Assembly (NCBI GenBank): GCA_013214715.1 | Contig: JABSSB010000165.1 | Coordinates: forward strand, 1 to 11,695 | Source of the DNA: Paracoccaceae bacterium | GTDB taxonomy: Bacteria > Pseudomonadota > Alphaproteobacteria > Rhodobacterales > Rhodobacteraceae | Reading direction: 5' to 3' | Length of the DNA: 11,695 nucleotides | The notes under the pieces: generated by a model | Database searches by the model: none | What the model was told of the DNA's origin: nothing | What the model saw: only the letters and a program-made list of their open reading frames with translations | Part shown: in pieces, positions 1 through 6,859 of the stretch | Position numbering within the stretch: the first letter of the stretch is position 1 | Layout: each line of letters starts with the position of its first letter | Translations under genes and position numbers: made by a program

Positions 1-88
1 CTGGAAGCTGCGGAAGCACCTGAATTGACACCAGATAGGCGACAATCGCCAATCCCAGCGCTGCAACCAGTTTTTGCGACCTCGGCAT
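1..88 (-). CDS. Partial CDS, N-terminus of a putative membrane or secreted protein
   Basis: Only the first 29 codons lie in the window; the gene runs off the left edge. Read from 88 on the minus strand, the peptide starts MPRSQKLVAALGLAIVAYLV and continues with a short polar/proline stretch. It has a basic N-terminus (Arg3, Lys6) followed by about 15 hydrophobic residues, which suggests a signal peptide or a single membrane anchor. A purine-rich ribosome site (AGGAG) sits about 7 bases before the ATG, which supports this start. The gene follows the cyclopropane synthase stop codon by 44 bases on the same strand, so it is probably the next gene of the photolyase-cfa unit. The family cannot be recognised from so short a fragment. 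Confidence 0.55.
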   Translation of the reverse strand, partial: MPRSQKLVAALGLAIVAYLVSIQVLPQLP

Positions 89-132
89 GTGCCACTCCTG
101 CTCTGCCGACCCCGCCGTTCTCTACCGGAGCT

Positions 133-1341
133 TCACCCGGGACGCGAGATCGTTATCTGAGTGACATCCACTGTGGCAGACTCAAATGCTGACGCGCAAG
201 AGGTCAGATAATAGTTCCACATCCGCCGGAACCGATCGTCAAAGCCCATTGCGTTGATCTGATCCCATTTTTCATTGAAGGTCGTGTGCCAGCGCCGCAG
301 TGTTTGGTCATAGCTTTGCCCAAATTCCATCGACCCGACAATGCTCAGACCCGCGCGTTCCACTTCCTGCCGCAATTTGGTTGGGCTGGGGAGCATGCCA
401 CCGGGGAAGATGTGTTTTTGGATAAAATCAACCCCGCGTTTGTAACTTTTCCAACGCCGATCTGCCACAGTAATGATCTGCAAAGTGGCCTGACGGCCCG
501 GTTTCAGGCGGTCACGCACCGAATCGAAATAGACCGGCCAGTATTTTTCTCCGACCGCTTCAAACATCTCGATCGAGGCGATGCCGTCATAGCTGCCGCG
601 CTCATCGCGGTAATCCTGCAGCTTCAACTCCACCTGGTCTGAAAGACCCGCTTCCGCGATCCGCTTTTGCGCATAGGCCAACTGTTCCTTGGAAATGGTC
701 AGCCCGGTAACCTTCAGCCCACGCTCTTTCGCGGCATATTCGGCAAAACCACCCCAGCCGCAGCCGATTTCAAGCACATGATCCCCCGGTTGCACACCCA
801 TCTGGTCGACCATCGACGCATATTTTGCCGTCTGCGCTTTTTCGAGGCTTTCCTGACCGGTTTCAAACAGGGCCGAGGAATAGGTCATCGTGTCATCCAG
901 CCACAGACCGTAAAAATCATTTCCAAGATCGTAATGGTACGAGATGTTCTTTCGCGCCTGCGCCTTGTGATTGCGCTGAAACCAGAACAGCACCTTTTCA
1001 AAGCCACGCACCAGCGCCATGCCGGGGAAGCCGTCATAAACGGTATTCGCGCCACAATGGGCAAAATCCATAAAGCCCTGGAGATCCGGCGTGCTCCACC
1101 ATTCTTCTAGATAGGCATCGCCAAAGCCCAGATCGCCTTCGCGGATCAGACGGGCCCAAAGGTCATTGTTGTGGACGTGCACTTCGCCAACGGGGCCAGG
1201 CTTGGCACCTTGCGCCCGAAAAATGCGGCCATCGGGGAAATGGATATCCAAGCGACCCACTTCTATCTGCGAGATCATGTTCCAGGCGCTCGCAAAATAA
1301 CGTGGCAGGTTTTCCTGCCCCTCGATGGATGTCAGGACCAT
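133..1341 (-). CDS. cfa: Cyclopropane-fatty-acyl-phospholipid synthase
   Basis: This 402-residue SAM-dependent methyltransferase adds a methylene bridge across the cis double bond of unsaturated acyl chains in membrane phospholipids, which changes membrane resistance to stress. Family hallmarks are visible: YHYDLGNDFYGLWLD at residues 135-149, the SAM-binding glycine motif EIGCGWGGFA at 191-200, FIQKHIFPGG at 306-315, and a late cysteine (Cys382) in the region where the Escherichia coli enzyme has its active-site Cys. The reading frame is open upstream to 1746, but that part overlaps the photolyase gene out of frame. The start at 1341 has a strong ribosome site and gives the usual family length. 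It lies 52 bases after the photolyase stop, so the two are probably co-transcribed. A photolyase-cfa pairing is known in the RpoE/ChrR singlet-oxygen regulon of Rhodobacter sphaeroides; the same control here is inferred. Confidence 0.95.
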   Translation of the reverse strand: MVLTSIEGQENLPRYFASAWNMISQIEVGRLDIHFPDGRIFRAQGAKPGPVGEVHVHNNDLWARLIREGDLGFGDAYLEEWWSTPDLQGFMDFAHCGANTVYDGFPGMALVRGFEKVLFWFQRNHKAQARKNISYHYDLGNDFYGLWLDDTMTYSSALFETGQESLEKAQTAKYASMVDQMGVQPGDHVLEIGCGWGGFAEYAAKERGLKVTGLTISKEQLAYAQKRIAEAGLSDQVELKLQDYRDERGSYDGIASIEMFEAVGEKYWPVYFDSVRDRLKPGRQATLQIITVADRRWKSYKRGVDFIQKHIFPGGMLPSPTKLRQEVERAGLSIVGSMEFGQSYDQTLRRWHTTFNEKWDQINAMGFDDRFRRMWNYYLTSCASAFESATVDVTQITISRPG

Positions 1342-1345
1342 GCAG

Positions 1346-1353
1346 CCCTCCCT
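1346..1353 (-). promoter_or_regulatory. Ribosome binding site that fixes the cfa start
   Basis: On the minus strand AGGGAGGG lies 4 to 5 bases before the ATG at 1341. It supports this internal methionine over the much longer open frame that would run into the photolyase gene. Confidence 0.7.
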
Positions 1354-1393
1354 GTTTGTCTTGTAGTTCAGCATGCTAGGGCGCGATGTTGCG

Positions 1394-2830
1394 TCAGGCA
1401 ACATTTTGTGCGGATTTGCGCGCCTGATAGGCCGCAAGAGCCCGTGCACGACCCGCAGCGCTTGTGATGATGGGCGCGGGATAGGCATCATGCGGAGACA
1501 ATGCCCAACTGCGCGGCACCGCGTCAAAAAAGGCCAGTGCATCTGCGCCTGGCGCGCCCTGCCCTTCGGCGACCCAGTGCCGGATATACCGTTTGTCCGG
1601 ATCAAATTTTTGCCCCTGCAGCTCAGGATTGAACACCCGGAAGTAAGGTGCCGCATCGGGGCCTGACCCTGCCGCCCATTGCCACCCCATTGCATTGGAG
1701 GCGGGATCCCAATCCACCAGACAATCCTCAAACCAGCGCAGGCCAATCTGCCAATGCGTCATAAGATGTTTGGTCAGATAGCTCGCCACTAGCATCCGCC
1801 CCCGGTTGTGCATTCGTCCAGTGACATAGAGTTCGCGCATGGCCGCATCGATCATCTCGATCCCGGTGCGGCCTTGTTTCCAGGCGCGCACTTCGTCGCT
1901 GTCATCATCGACCTGCCAGGGAAAACTGTCCCATTCCGGACGCCAGTTTCCGGTCAGGATATGCGGGGTGTGGTGCATCAAGTGATAGGCAAATTCACGC
2001 CAGACGACCTCTTTCAAGAAATGCTCGGCCCCGGCGGCTCCATCGGCCAGCGCGCGTTGCCCGGCATGCCAGCATTGATGCGGGCTGATTTCACCCGTGG
2101 CCAAATGATCCGACAGAGCAGATGTCACGTTTTCCGCCGGAAAGTCGCGCAGATCCTTATACTGTTCAATCGGGCCAGACACGAAGGCAGAGAGCTTGCG
2201 CAAAGCCGCCTCTTCCCCGGCTCTGACGCGTGCCCGAACCACGCCTGCACCACGCTGCATCCGTGCCGACAACGCCCACTGAGACAAGCGGTCACTTGCT
2301 GGCCAGACTTCCGGCGGGACAAGCCGTTCGGGCGCAGGAAGCGGCGCATCCACGGCCCGGTCGCGCACGGTTTTCCAAAATGGCGTATAAACCTTGTGCG
2401 GCGTGCCGGCCTTGGTCGTCACGGTCCAAGGTTCAAACATCAACGCGCCGCCGAAGGACCGCGCCTCGATCCCGCGCGCCTTTAGATCGGCTTTGATTGC
2501 CGTGTCACGGGCGACCGAGCCCGGATCATAAGCGCGGGTCCAATAGACCGACTGCGCGCCGGTCACGGCGATCAGATGGTCCAGTTCTTCCGCTGCCTGG
2601 CCTTGGCGCAATACGAGACGAGAGCCCACTGCCTCAAGGCTTTTGGCCAGCGCGTCCAGCGACATCTCCAGTCGCAAAGACGGCGCCGCCCCAAGATCGT
2701 CGACCAGCGCATCGGCCACAAACACAGGGATCACCGGTCGCCCCAAACGGGCGGCCGCATGTAAGGCGGGGTGGTCTGACAGCCTTAGATCCCGGCGGAA
2801 CCAAACTATGATCGGGGATGTCGTCTGCAA
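1394..2830 (-). CDS. phrB: Deoxyribodipyrimidine photolyase (class I, cryptochrome/photolyase family)
   Basis: This 478-residue light-driven flavoenzyme splits cyclobutane pyrimidine dimers in DNA. The N-terminal alpha/beta domain begins with IIVWFRRDLRLSDHPAL (residues 7-23). The FAD-binding helical half has TSALSDHLATGEISP (236-250), WREF (277-280), the GRTGIEMIDAAMREL stretch (320-334), MHNRGRM (340-346) and a DWDPASNAMGWQW motif (373-385). Trp306, Trp360 and Trp383 sit close to the positions of the E. coli electron-transfer triad (306, 359, 382), and Asn379 matches the flavin-N5 Asn of CPD photolyases. The start codon is TTG at 2830 with a modest GAGG site 7 bases upstream. The gene begins 55 bases after the stop of the aminotransferase-like gene and leads into cfa. 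Repair of CPD rather than 6-4 products is inferred from the class I motifs. Confidence 0.95.
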   Translation of the reverse strand: MQTTSPIIVWFRRDLRLSDHPALHAAARLGRPVIPVFVADALVDDLGAAPSLRLEMSLDALAKSLEAVGSRLVLRQGQAAEELDHLIAVTGAQSVYWTRAYDPGSVARDTAIKADLKARGIEARSFGGALMFEPWTVTTKAGTPHKVYTPFWKTVRDRAVDAPLPAPERLVPPEVWPASDRLSQWALSARMQRGAGVVRARVRAGEEAALRKLSAFVSGPIEQYKDLRDFPAENVTSALSDHLATGEISPHQCWHAGQRALADGAAGAEHFLKEVVWREFAYHLMHHTPHILTGNWRPEWDSFPWQVDDDSDEVRAWKQGRTGIEMIDAAMRELYVTGRMHNRGRMLVASYLTKHLMTHWQIGLRWFEDCLVDWDPASNAMGWQWAAGSGPDAAPYFRVFNPELQGQKFDPDKRYIRHWVAEGQGAPGADALAFFDAVPRSWALSPHDAYPAPIITSAAGRARALAAYQARKSAQNVA

Positions 2831-2879
2831 TGTCGGGCCTCGGTCTTGAGTGGTACTAGCATTACGTCACAGCCCGACA
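2831..2879. repeat. 8-bp inverted repeat flanking the photolyase start region
   Basis: TGTCGGGC at 2831-2838 and its exact reverse complement GCCCGACA at 2872-2879 are separated by 33 bases. The inner copy abuts the TTG start codon and the outer copy lies between the candidate -35 and -10 boxes. It could be a paired regulator site, but chance cannot be excluded. Confidence 0.35.
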
Positions 2880-2888
2880 GACAGATCA
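2860..2888 (-). promoter_or_regulatory. Candidate ECF (RpoE/ChrR-type) promoter for phrB-cfa
   Basis: On the minus strand TGATCT (2888-2883) is followed, 18 bases later, by TAATG (2864-2860), about 30 bases before the TTG start of the photolyase gene. The elements resemble the TGATCC and TAAGA boxes reported for RpoE promoters of Rhodobacter sphaeroides, which control homologous genes. The -35-like box overlaps the TGA stop of the upstream gene. The match is imperfect and comes from eye inspection only. Confidence 0.3.
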
Positions 2889-4106
2889 CAAAACCCGGTC
2901 CAACGCCTCGATCAACTTCGTGATTTCGTCTTCATGCGTGTAATGCGTGAAACTGAGCCGCAAAACACCCTGCCCTGGATCGATCCCCTGTGCCAGCAGG
3001 GCCCGGTTGGCGTAAAAATCGCCGCCCCCCGCCATGATGCCCATCGGCGCAAGATCAGCTGCCACCGCCTCGCCCGGACGATGCAACGCCAGCGCGACGG
3101 TGGGCGCACGCGTCTCGGCCGTTGCGGGGCCAAGCAAACGCACGGCGTTGCGATCTGCAACCGCATCCAGCAGTGGTTGCAGCAGGGCAACTTCGCGCGC
3201 GCGCATCAGGTCATGCACACCCGCCGCCCGCGCAGCGGGATCGCCACCAATGCCATGATGCGCAGCCAGATCATCTATGTAATCGGCCATGCCTGCGCTC
3301 GCTGCCACTTGCGCATGATCCGGCCCAGCGGGGGTGAAGCGTTTGTAAAGCGTACCCCCGTTAAAATAGTGCCCCTGATTGGGAAGCAATGCGCCCAATT
3401 CCTTGCGCATCACCATAATCCCCTGATGTGGGCCATAGGTTTTATAGCTGGAAAACAGATAGATATCGGCGCCAATATCGCCAACATTCGGAAAGCCATG
3501 CGGGGCATAGGACACGCCATCCACACAGACAAAGGCCCCCGCCGCATGCGCCAGAGCCGCGATGTCGACCACCGGATTGATCTCACCCACCACGTTGGAG
3601 CAATGCGGAAAGCATACCAACCGGACCGAAGTGTCCAGCAAATCCTCTAGCGCGTCCAGATCCAGCGCGCCGGATTGCGGGTTGATCTTCCATTCGCGTA
3701 TTTCGATCCCGGCCTCAGCCAGACGCCGCCACGGGCCAGAATTGGCCTCGTGATCCTGATCGGTGACGATGATCGACTCACCGGGTTGCATGAAACTGCG
3801 AAAAGCCTGCGCCAGAACGTAAGTGTTCTGCGTGGTTGACGGACCAAAGCTCAGCTCCTCGGGTAAGACGCCCAACATGGCCGATAGCCGGGTGCGGGCT
3901 TCGTCCATCTCTTCGCCACCCAGACGGCTGGCATCATACGGGGCATAGGGCTGCACTTTGCGCTGGGTATAGAATCGGGTCAGACGGTCGATCACCTGAC
4001 TGCAGGTGTAGCTGCCCCCGGCATTTTCAAAGAAGGCCTGCCCCTGAAGACTGGGTTCAGAAAAGGCCGGAAACTGGGACCGCACAAAATCGATATCAAG
4101 CGCCAT
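2886..4106 (-). CDS. Class V aminotransferase-fold PLP enzyme (cysteine-desulfurase-like, no catalytic Cys seen)
   Basis: The 406-residue protein has the class V aminotransferase layout. Visible features are an N-terminal FFENAGGSY segment (25-33), a His that should stack on PLP in TDQDHEANSG (115-124), a PHCSNVVGEINPV segment (167-179), the PLP aspartate in VCVDGVSYAPHG (193-204), and the Schiff-base Lys222 in SSYKTYGPHQG (219-229). SufS and IscS desulfurases carry a nucleophilic Cys on a late loop. Here the corresponding part reads MAGGGDFYANRALLAQG (358-374) with no Cys, so desulfurase activity is doubtful. The protein fits the uncharacterised cysteine-desulfurase-like class V subfamily; substrate and reaction are unknown. 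Isopenicillin-N-epimerase-like or amino-acid lyase chemistry are alternatives. The ATG at 4106 has AAGGAG 7 bases upstream. The gene lies 87 bases after acuI, beyond a hairpin terminator, so it may be transcribed separately. Confidence 0.85.
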   Translation of the reverse strand: MALDIDFVRSQFPAFSEPSLQGQAFFENAGGSYTCSQVIDRLTRFYTQRKVQPYAPYDASRLGGEEMDEARTRLSAMLGVLPEELSFGPSTTQNTYVLAQAFRSFMQPGESIIVTDQDHEANSGPWRRLAEAGIEIREWKINPQSGALDLDALEDLLDTSVRLVCFPHCSNVVGEINPVVDIAALAHAAGAFVCVDGVSYAPHGFPNVGDIGADIYLFSSYKTYGPHQGIMVMRKELGALLPNQGHYFNGGTLYKRFTPAGPDHAQVAASAGMADYIDDLAAHHGIGGDPAARAAGVHDLMRAREVALLQPLLDAVADRNAVRLLGPATAETRAPTVALALHRPGEAVAADLAPMGIMAGGGDFYANRALLAQGIDPGQGVLRLSFTHYTHEDEITKLIEALDRVL

Positions 4107-4151
4107 CGCGCATCTCCTTCACCTCTGTCCGGCGCTACAAAAGCGAAGAGA

Positions 4152-4187
4152 TGCGGGCAGCGCAAGAACCCTGCCCGCAATTTTTTT
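4152..4187. terminator. Intrinsic terminator hairpin between acuI and the aminotransferase-like gene
   Basis: A perfect 9-bp stem (TGCGGGCAG at 4152-4160 and CTGCCCGCA at 4171-4179) encloses a 10-base loop. On the plus strand it is followed by an A and seven T (4181-4187), a textbook Rho-independent shape. Both neighbouring genes are on the minus strand, where the hairpin is followed only by the weaker TCTCTTCGCTTTT. It may act in both directions, ending the dmdA-acuI transcript and any antisense transcript from the other side. Confidence 0.7.
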
Positions 4188-4193
4188 GACCCG

Positions 4194-5189
4194 TCAGGCG
4201 TTTACATCAACCACGACGCGTCCCTTGACCTGACCGGCCAGGATATCGGCGCCCAGCTTGGGCAGATCCGACAATGTCGCAGGGACCACCATAGCCTCAA
4301 GCTTGTCCATCGGCAGGTCCGCCGCGATGCGCTGCCAGGCGCGCAGGCGGTTGTCATAGGGCTGCATCACGCTGTCGATGCCCAGCAGGTTCACACCGCG
4401 CAGAAGGAAGGGGATCACCGTCGCAGGCAGCCCCGCACCACCCGCCAGACCCACGGCCGAAACAGAGGCACCGTATTTCATCTGCCCCAACACCCGCGCC
4501 AGCATTGCGCCGCCAACGGCATCGACACAGCCTGCCCAGGTTTCGGTCTCCAGCGGACGCTTGACGGTTTCGTTGATCTCGTCGCGCGCCACGATCTGCG
4601 TCGCGCCGAGGCCGGTCAGATAATCTGCCGTCTCGGGCCTCCCGGTAACAGCTGCCACCTCATGCCCCAGATTGGCCAGAATGGCCGTTGCGACCGATCC
4701 AACACCGCCCGCGGCCCCGGTGACCAGAACCGGACCGTCACCAGTTTTCAGCCCGTGATCTTCCAGCGCCATCACAGCCAGCATGGAGGTGAACCCGGCT
4801 GTGCCCACGGCCATGGCTTGCTGCGCGCTGAGCCCGTCAGGCAACGGCACCAGCCAATCAGCCTTCACACGTGCTTTTTGTGCATAGCCGCCCCAATGCG
4901 CTTCACCCACGCGCCAGCCGGTCAGAACCACGCGGTCACCCAGCTTATAGCGATCATCATCCGAGGCCTCGACCACCCCGGCAAAGTCGATCCCCGGCAC
5001 ATGCGGGTAGTTACGCACCAACCCGCCGCCCTTGGGCGACAGGCACAGCCCGTCCTTGTAGTTCACGGTCGAATATTCGACCGCCACGGTCACATCACCC
5101 GCTGGCAGGCGATCTTCTGTGATCTGTTGAATCGAGCCGCTGGCCAGCCCGCTGTCCTCGTCACGCTCCATGATCAGCGCGTTAAACAT
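4194..5189 (-). CDS. acuI: Acrylyl-CoA reductase (NADPH), YhdH/AcuI-family quinone oxidoreductase
   Basis: The 331-residue zinc-independent MDR-superfamily reductase is expected to reduce acrylyl-CoA to propionyl-CoA with NADPH, clearing a toxic intermediate of DMSP cleavage and of 3-hydroxypropionate use. Family marks are VNYKDGL (42-48), YPHVPGIDFAG (61-71), the Rossmann nucleotide loop TGAAGGVGS (157-165), CVDAVGG (221-227) and LLGIDSVMQPYDNR (268-281). The frame is open further upstream, but the start at 5189 has GAGGGAG 6 bases before it and gives the family's length of about 330. It follows dmdA by 57 bases. The dmdA-acuI order matches Ruegeria pomeroyi (SPO1913-SPO1914), which makes AcuI more likely than a generic quinone reductase. 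Confidence 0.92.
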   Translation of the reverse strand: MFNALIMERDEDSGLASGSIQQITEDRLPAGDVTVAVEYSTVNYKDGLCLSPKGGGLVRNYPHVPGIDFAGVVEASDDDRYKLGDRVVLTGWRVGEAHWGGYAQKARVKADWLVPLPDGLSAQQAMAVGTAGFTSMLAVMALEDHGLKTGDGPVLVTGAAGGVGSVATAILANLGHEVAAVTGRPETADYLTGLGATQIVARDEINETVKRPLETETWAGCVDAVGGAMLARVLGQMKYGASVSAVGLAGGAGLPATVIPFLLRGVNLLGIDSVMQPYDNRLRAWQRIAADLPMDKLEAMVVPATLSDLPKLGADILAGQVKGRVVVDVNA

Positions 5190-5195
5190 TGTCAT

Positions 5196-5202
5196 CTCCC
5201 TC
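5196..5202 (-). promoter_or_regulatory. Ribosome binding site that fixes the acuI start
   Basis: GAGGGAG on the minus strand lies 6 bases before the ATG at 5189. It abuts the alternative ATG at 5195, which would leave no spacer, so 5189 is preferred. A small hairpin (GGGCC, TTT, GGCCC at 5207-5219) sits just upstream. Confidence 0.6.
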
Positions 5203-5246
5203 ACCCGGGCCTTTGGCCCCGTTTCCATCGAAATTTGCGGACGTGA

Positions 5247-6350
5247 TCACGCCCAGAATGCCTCGCGCACCACGGCTTTGCGTGGCCCGTCAGGCGTGTT
5301 CACTTCCAACTCAGTGCCTGCGTCCCAATGCGTGATCTTGACCATGCCAATCGCCACATGGACACCAAAATCCGGGGAATAAGCCGCCGATGTGATCTGA
5401 CCCACGCGTATTGTCCCCGCCATCACAGGCCATGCATAATCGACCGGAGGCAGTTTCTCGCCGTGAATTTCAATCGGGCGGATTTGCTGCACCGGGCCTT
5501 CTTTGGCCACACGCAACAGCGCGTCACGCCCGATACAGCCAATCGCCGTGGCCGTGTCGCAAAACCGACCCAACCCGCATTCATGCGGAGTGTTGTCTTC
5601 GGTCATGTCATTGCCATAGCTCAGCAAGCCGCCTTCGATCCGTTCGATTACGTTTGGACAGCCGGCCCGCACATCCATATCTGCCCCGGCCTCCATCAGC
5701 GCATCCCAAAGCTTCATGCCCATGCGCTTATCGGTCACGTAAATCTCGAACCCGCCCTGCTTGGAATAACCCGACCGCGCGATGGGCAGATCCATCCCTT
5801 GAAACTGGAACCAGTCAAAGCGGAAAAAGCGGATGTCACGCACGCGCGGGCCAAAAACTTTGGCCACAAGGTCTTCCGCCTTCGGCCCCTGTACCGCCAG
5901 CGGTGAGACATCAGGCTCATCGACCAGCACATCCAGCCGATAGCCATTGGCAATGCCCTTGACCCAAAGCAGCAAGTCACTGTCGGCAATGGAAATCCAC
6001 CACCGGTCTTCGGCCAGCTTGACCGCCACCGGGTCATTCAGCATCCCGCCGGTCTCATCGACAATGGGGACATAATAGCATTGCCCCGGCAGCATCCGCC
6101 GCAGATCGCGCGGGGTCAGCATCTGCATCAACCGCCCGGCATCCGGGCCCCGCAGTTCAACCTGCCGTTCGCAGGAGACATCCCAGATCTGCACATGGTT
6201 CTTCAAGTGGTGGTAATCGGCTTCCGGGCTTTCGAATACCGTTGGCAAAAGCATACGGTTATAGACCGTGTAGGATTTGACACCAGCGGCTTCGACCCCT
6301 TTGGAAAACGGTGTGCGTCGCAACCGGCGCGACGGTGAGATTAAGGCCAT
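5247..6350 (-). CDS. dmdA: Dimethylsulfoniopropionate (DMSP) demethylase
   Basis: DmdA is a tetrahydrofolate-dependent methyltransferase of the GcvT/T-protein fold. It converts DMSP to methylmercaptopropionate and 5-methyl-THF in the cytoplasm, the first step of the demethylation route. The 367-residue product begins MALISPSRRLRRTPFSKGVE and has AGVKSYTVYNRMLLP (22-36), which strongly resembles known DmdA sequences. The folate-domain motif reads RSGYSKQGGFEIYV (192-205), where glycine-cleavage T-proteins usually have a YTGEDG-type sequence. IERIEGGLLSYGNDMT (235-250) and a C-terminal barrel (about 285-367) follow. The frame is open 40 codons further upstream inside the DinB-like gene, but the ATG at 6350 has GAGGGA close by and overlaps the previous stop by one base (TGATG). 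dmdB, dmdC and dmdD are not in the window. Confidence 0.94.
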   Translation of the reverse strand: MALISPSRRLRRTPFSKGVEAAGVKSYTVYNRMLLPTVFESPEADYHHLKNHVQIWDVSCERQVELRGPDAGRLMQMLTPRDLRRMLPGQCYYVPIVDETGGMLNDPVAVKLAEDRWWISIADSDLLLWVKGIANGYRLDVLVDEPDVSPLAVQGPKAEDLVAKVFGPRVRDIRFFRFDWFQFQGMDLPIARSGYSKQGGFEIYVTDKRMGMKLWDALMEAGADMDVRAGCPNVIERIEGGLLSYGNDMTEDNTPHECGLGRFCDTATAIGCIGRDALLRVAKEGPVQQIRPIEIHGEKLPPVDYAWPVMAGTIRVGQITSAAYSPDFGVHVAIGMVKITHWDAGTELEVNTPDGPRKAVVREAFWA

Positions 6351-6859
6351 CACATCCCTCCCGGCATAAAGGCCAAATCTGTAACAGGCGCATGGACCCC
6401 GGCACGGGTCAGCATGGCGTGCACCTGACCCCGATGATGCGTCTGGTGATTGAACAGATGCGCCACGCACAAAGCGATCGGCGTCACCATGCCTTTCTGC
6501 AACGCGCCGGAATACCAGCTGAGATCACCGGCCAGTTGTTCGTCCGACACGGCGGCGGCCCAATCGGTGATTTGTTGGTCAAGCTTTGGACGCATTTCCA
6601 GCCAAGTCGCACGGTCCGGGATCATATCTACACTATCCTCGATCCCGCCTCCTTGCGGCGGATCTCCGGCGCCCAACCGCGACAGCCACATGGCATCCCC
6701 CCATGCCAAATGGCTCAACGTCGCCATGATAGAGCCAAAGAAGGCCCCCTGATCTTCTGTCAACGCCGCTCCAGGCAAAGCTTGAAGACTTTCAGATAGC
6801 CGCTTGTTTTGCCACGCGTTATAGCGCGCCATCGTCTGGCAATAGGCGGCCGAAATCAT
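6350..6859 (-). CDS. DinB-family putative metal-dependent protein
   Basis: This is a 169-residue four-helix-bundle protein of the DinB/YfiT-like superfamily. The typical metal-site pattern is present: His50 in the second helix (TLSHLAWGD) and the late NHQTHHRGQVH segment with His138 and His142. It starts MISAAYCQTMARYNAWQNKRL, a common DinB-family opening. Members are often damage-induced or thiol-dependent transferases, but the substrate here is unknown and no DNA-repair role should be assumed from the name. The ATG at 6859 overlaps the DUF1326 stop (ATGA) and its own stop overlaps the dmdA start, so translation is probably coupled on both sides. Its position between a metal-motif pair and dmdA hints at a role in the same process; that is inference. 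Confidence 0.85.
   Translation of the reverse strand: MISAAYCQTMARYNAWQNKRLSESLQALPGAALTEDQGAFFGSIMATLSHLAWGDAMWLSRLGAGDPPQGGGIEDSVDMIPDRATWLEMRPKLDQQITDWAAAVSDEQLAGDLSWYSGALQKGMVTPIALCVAHLFNHQTHHRGQVHAMLTRAGVHAPVTDLAFMPGGM

Noticed and set aside
286..1110. Plus-strand open frames of about 118 and 147 codons inside the cfa gene.
   Set aside because: They are antisense shadows of a clearly conserved gene, have no recognisable domain and no supporting start signals.
133..1746. A 537-residue form of the cyclopropane synthase starting at 1746.
   Set aside because: The first 135 codons overlap the photolyase gene out of frame and resemble no protein; the ribosome site and family length support the start at 1341.
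2850..3650. A 266-codon plus-strand open frame opposite the aminotransferase-like gene.
   Set aside because: It lacks recognisable motifs and lies wholly antisense to a gene with clear PLP-enzyme features; its composition is that of a high-GC shadow frame.
2886..4106. Naming the class V enzyme as sufS or iscS.
   Set aside because: No cysteine is found on the loop that carries the catalytic residue, and no suf or isc genes are nearby.
3836..4189. A plus-strand open frame ending at the T-rich terminator.
   Set aside because: Tempting because the terminator points its way, but the product is low-complexity Arg/Pro-rich shadow sequence without a convincing ribosome site; I treat the antisense idea only as a transcription question.
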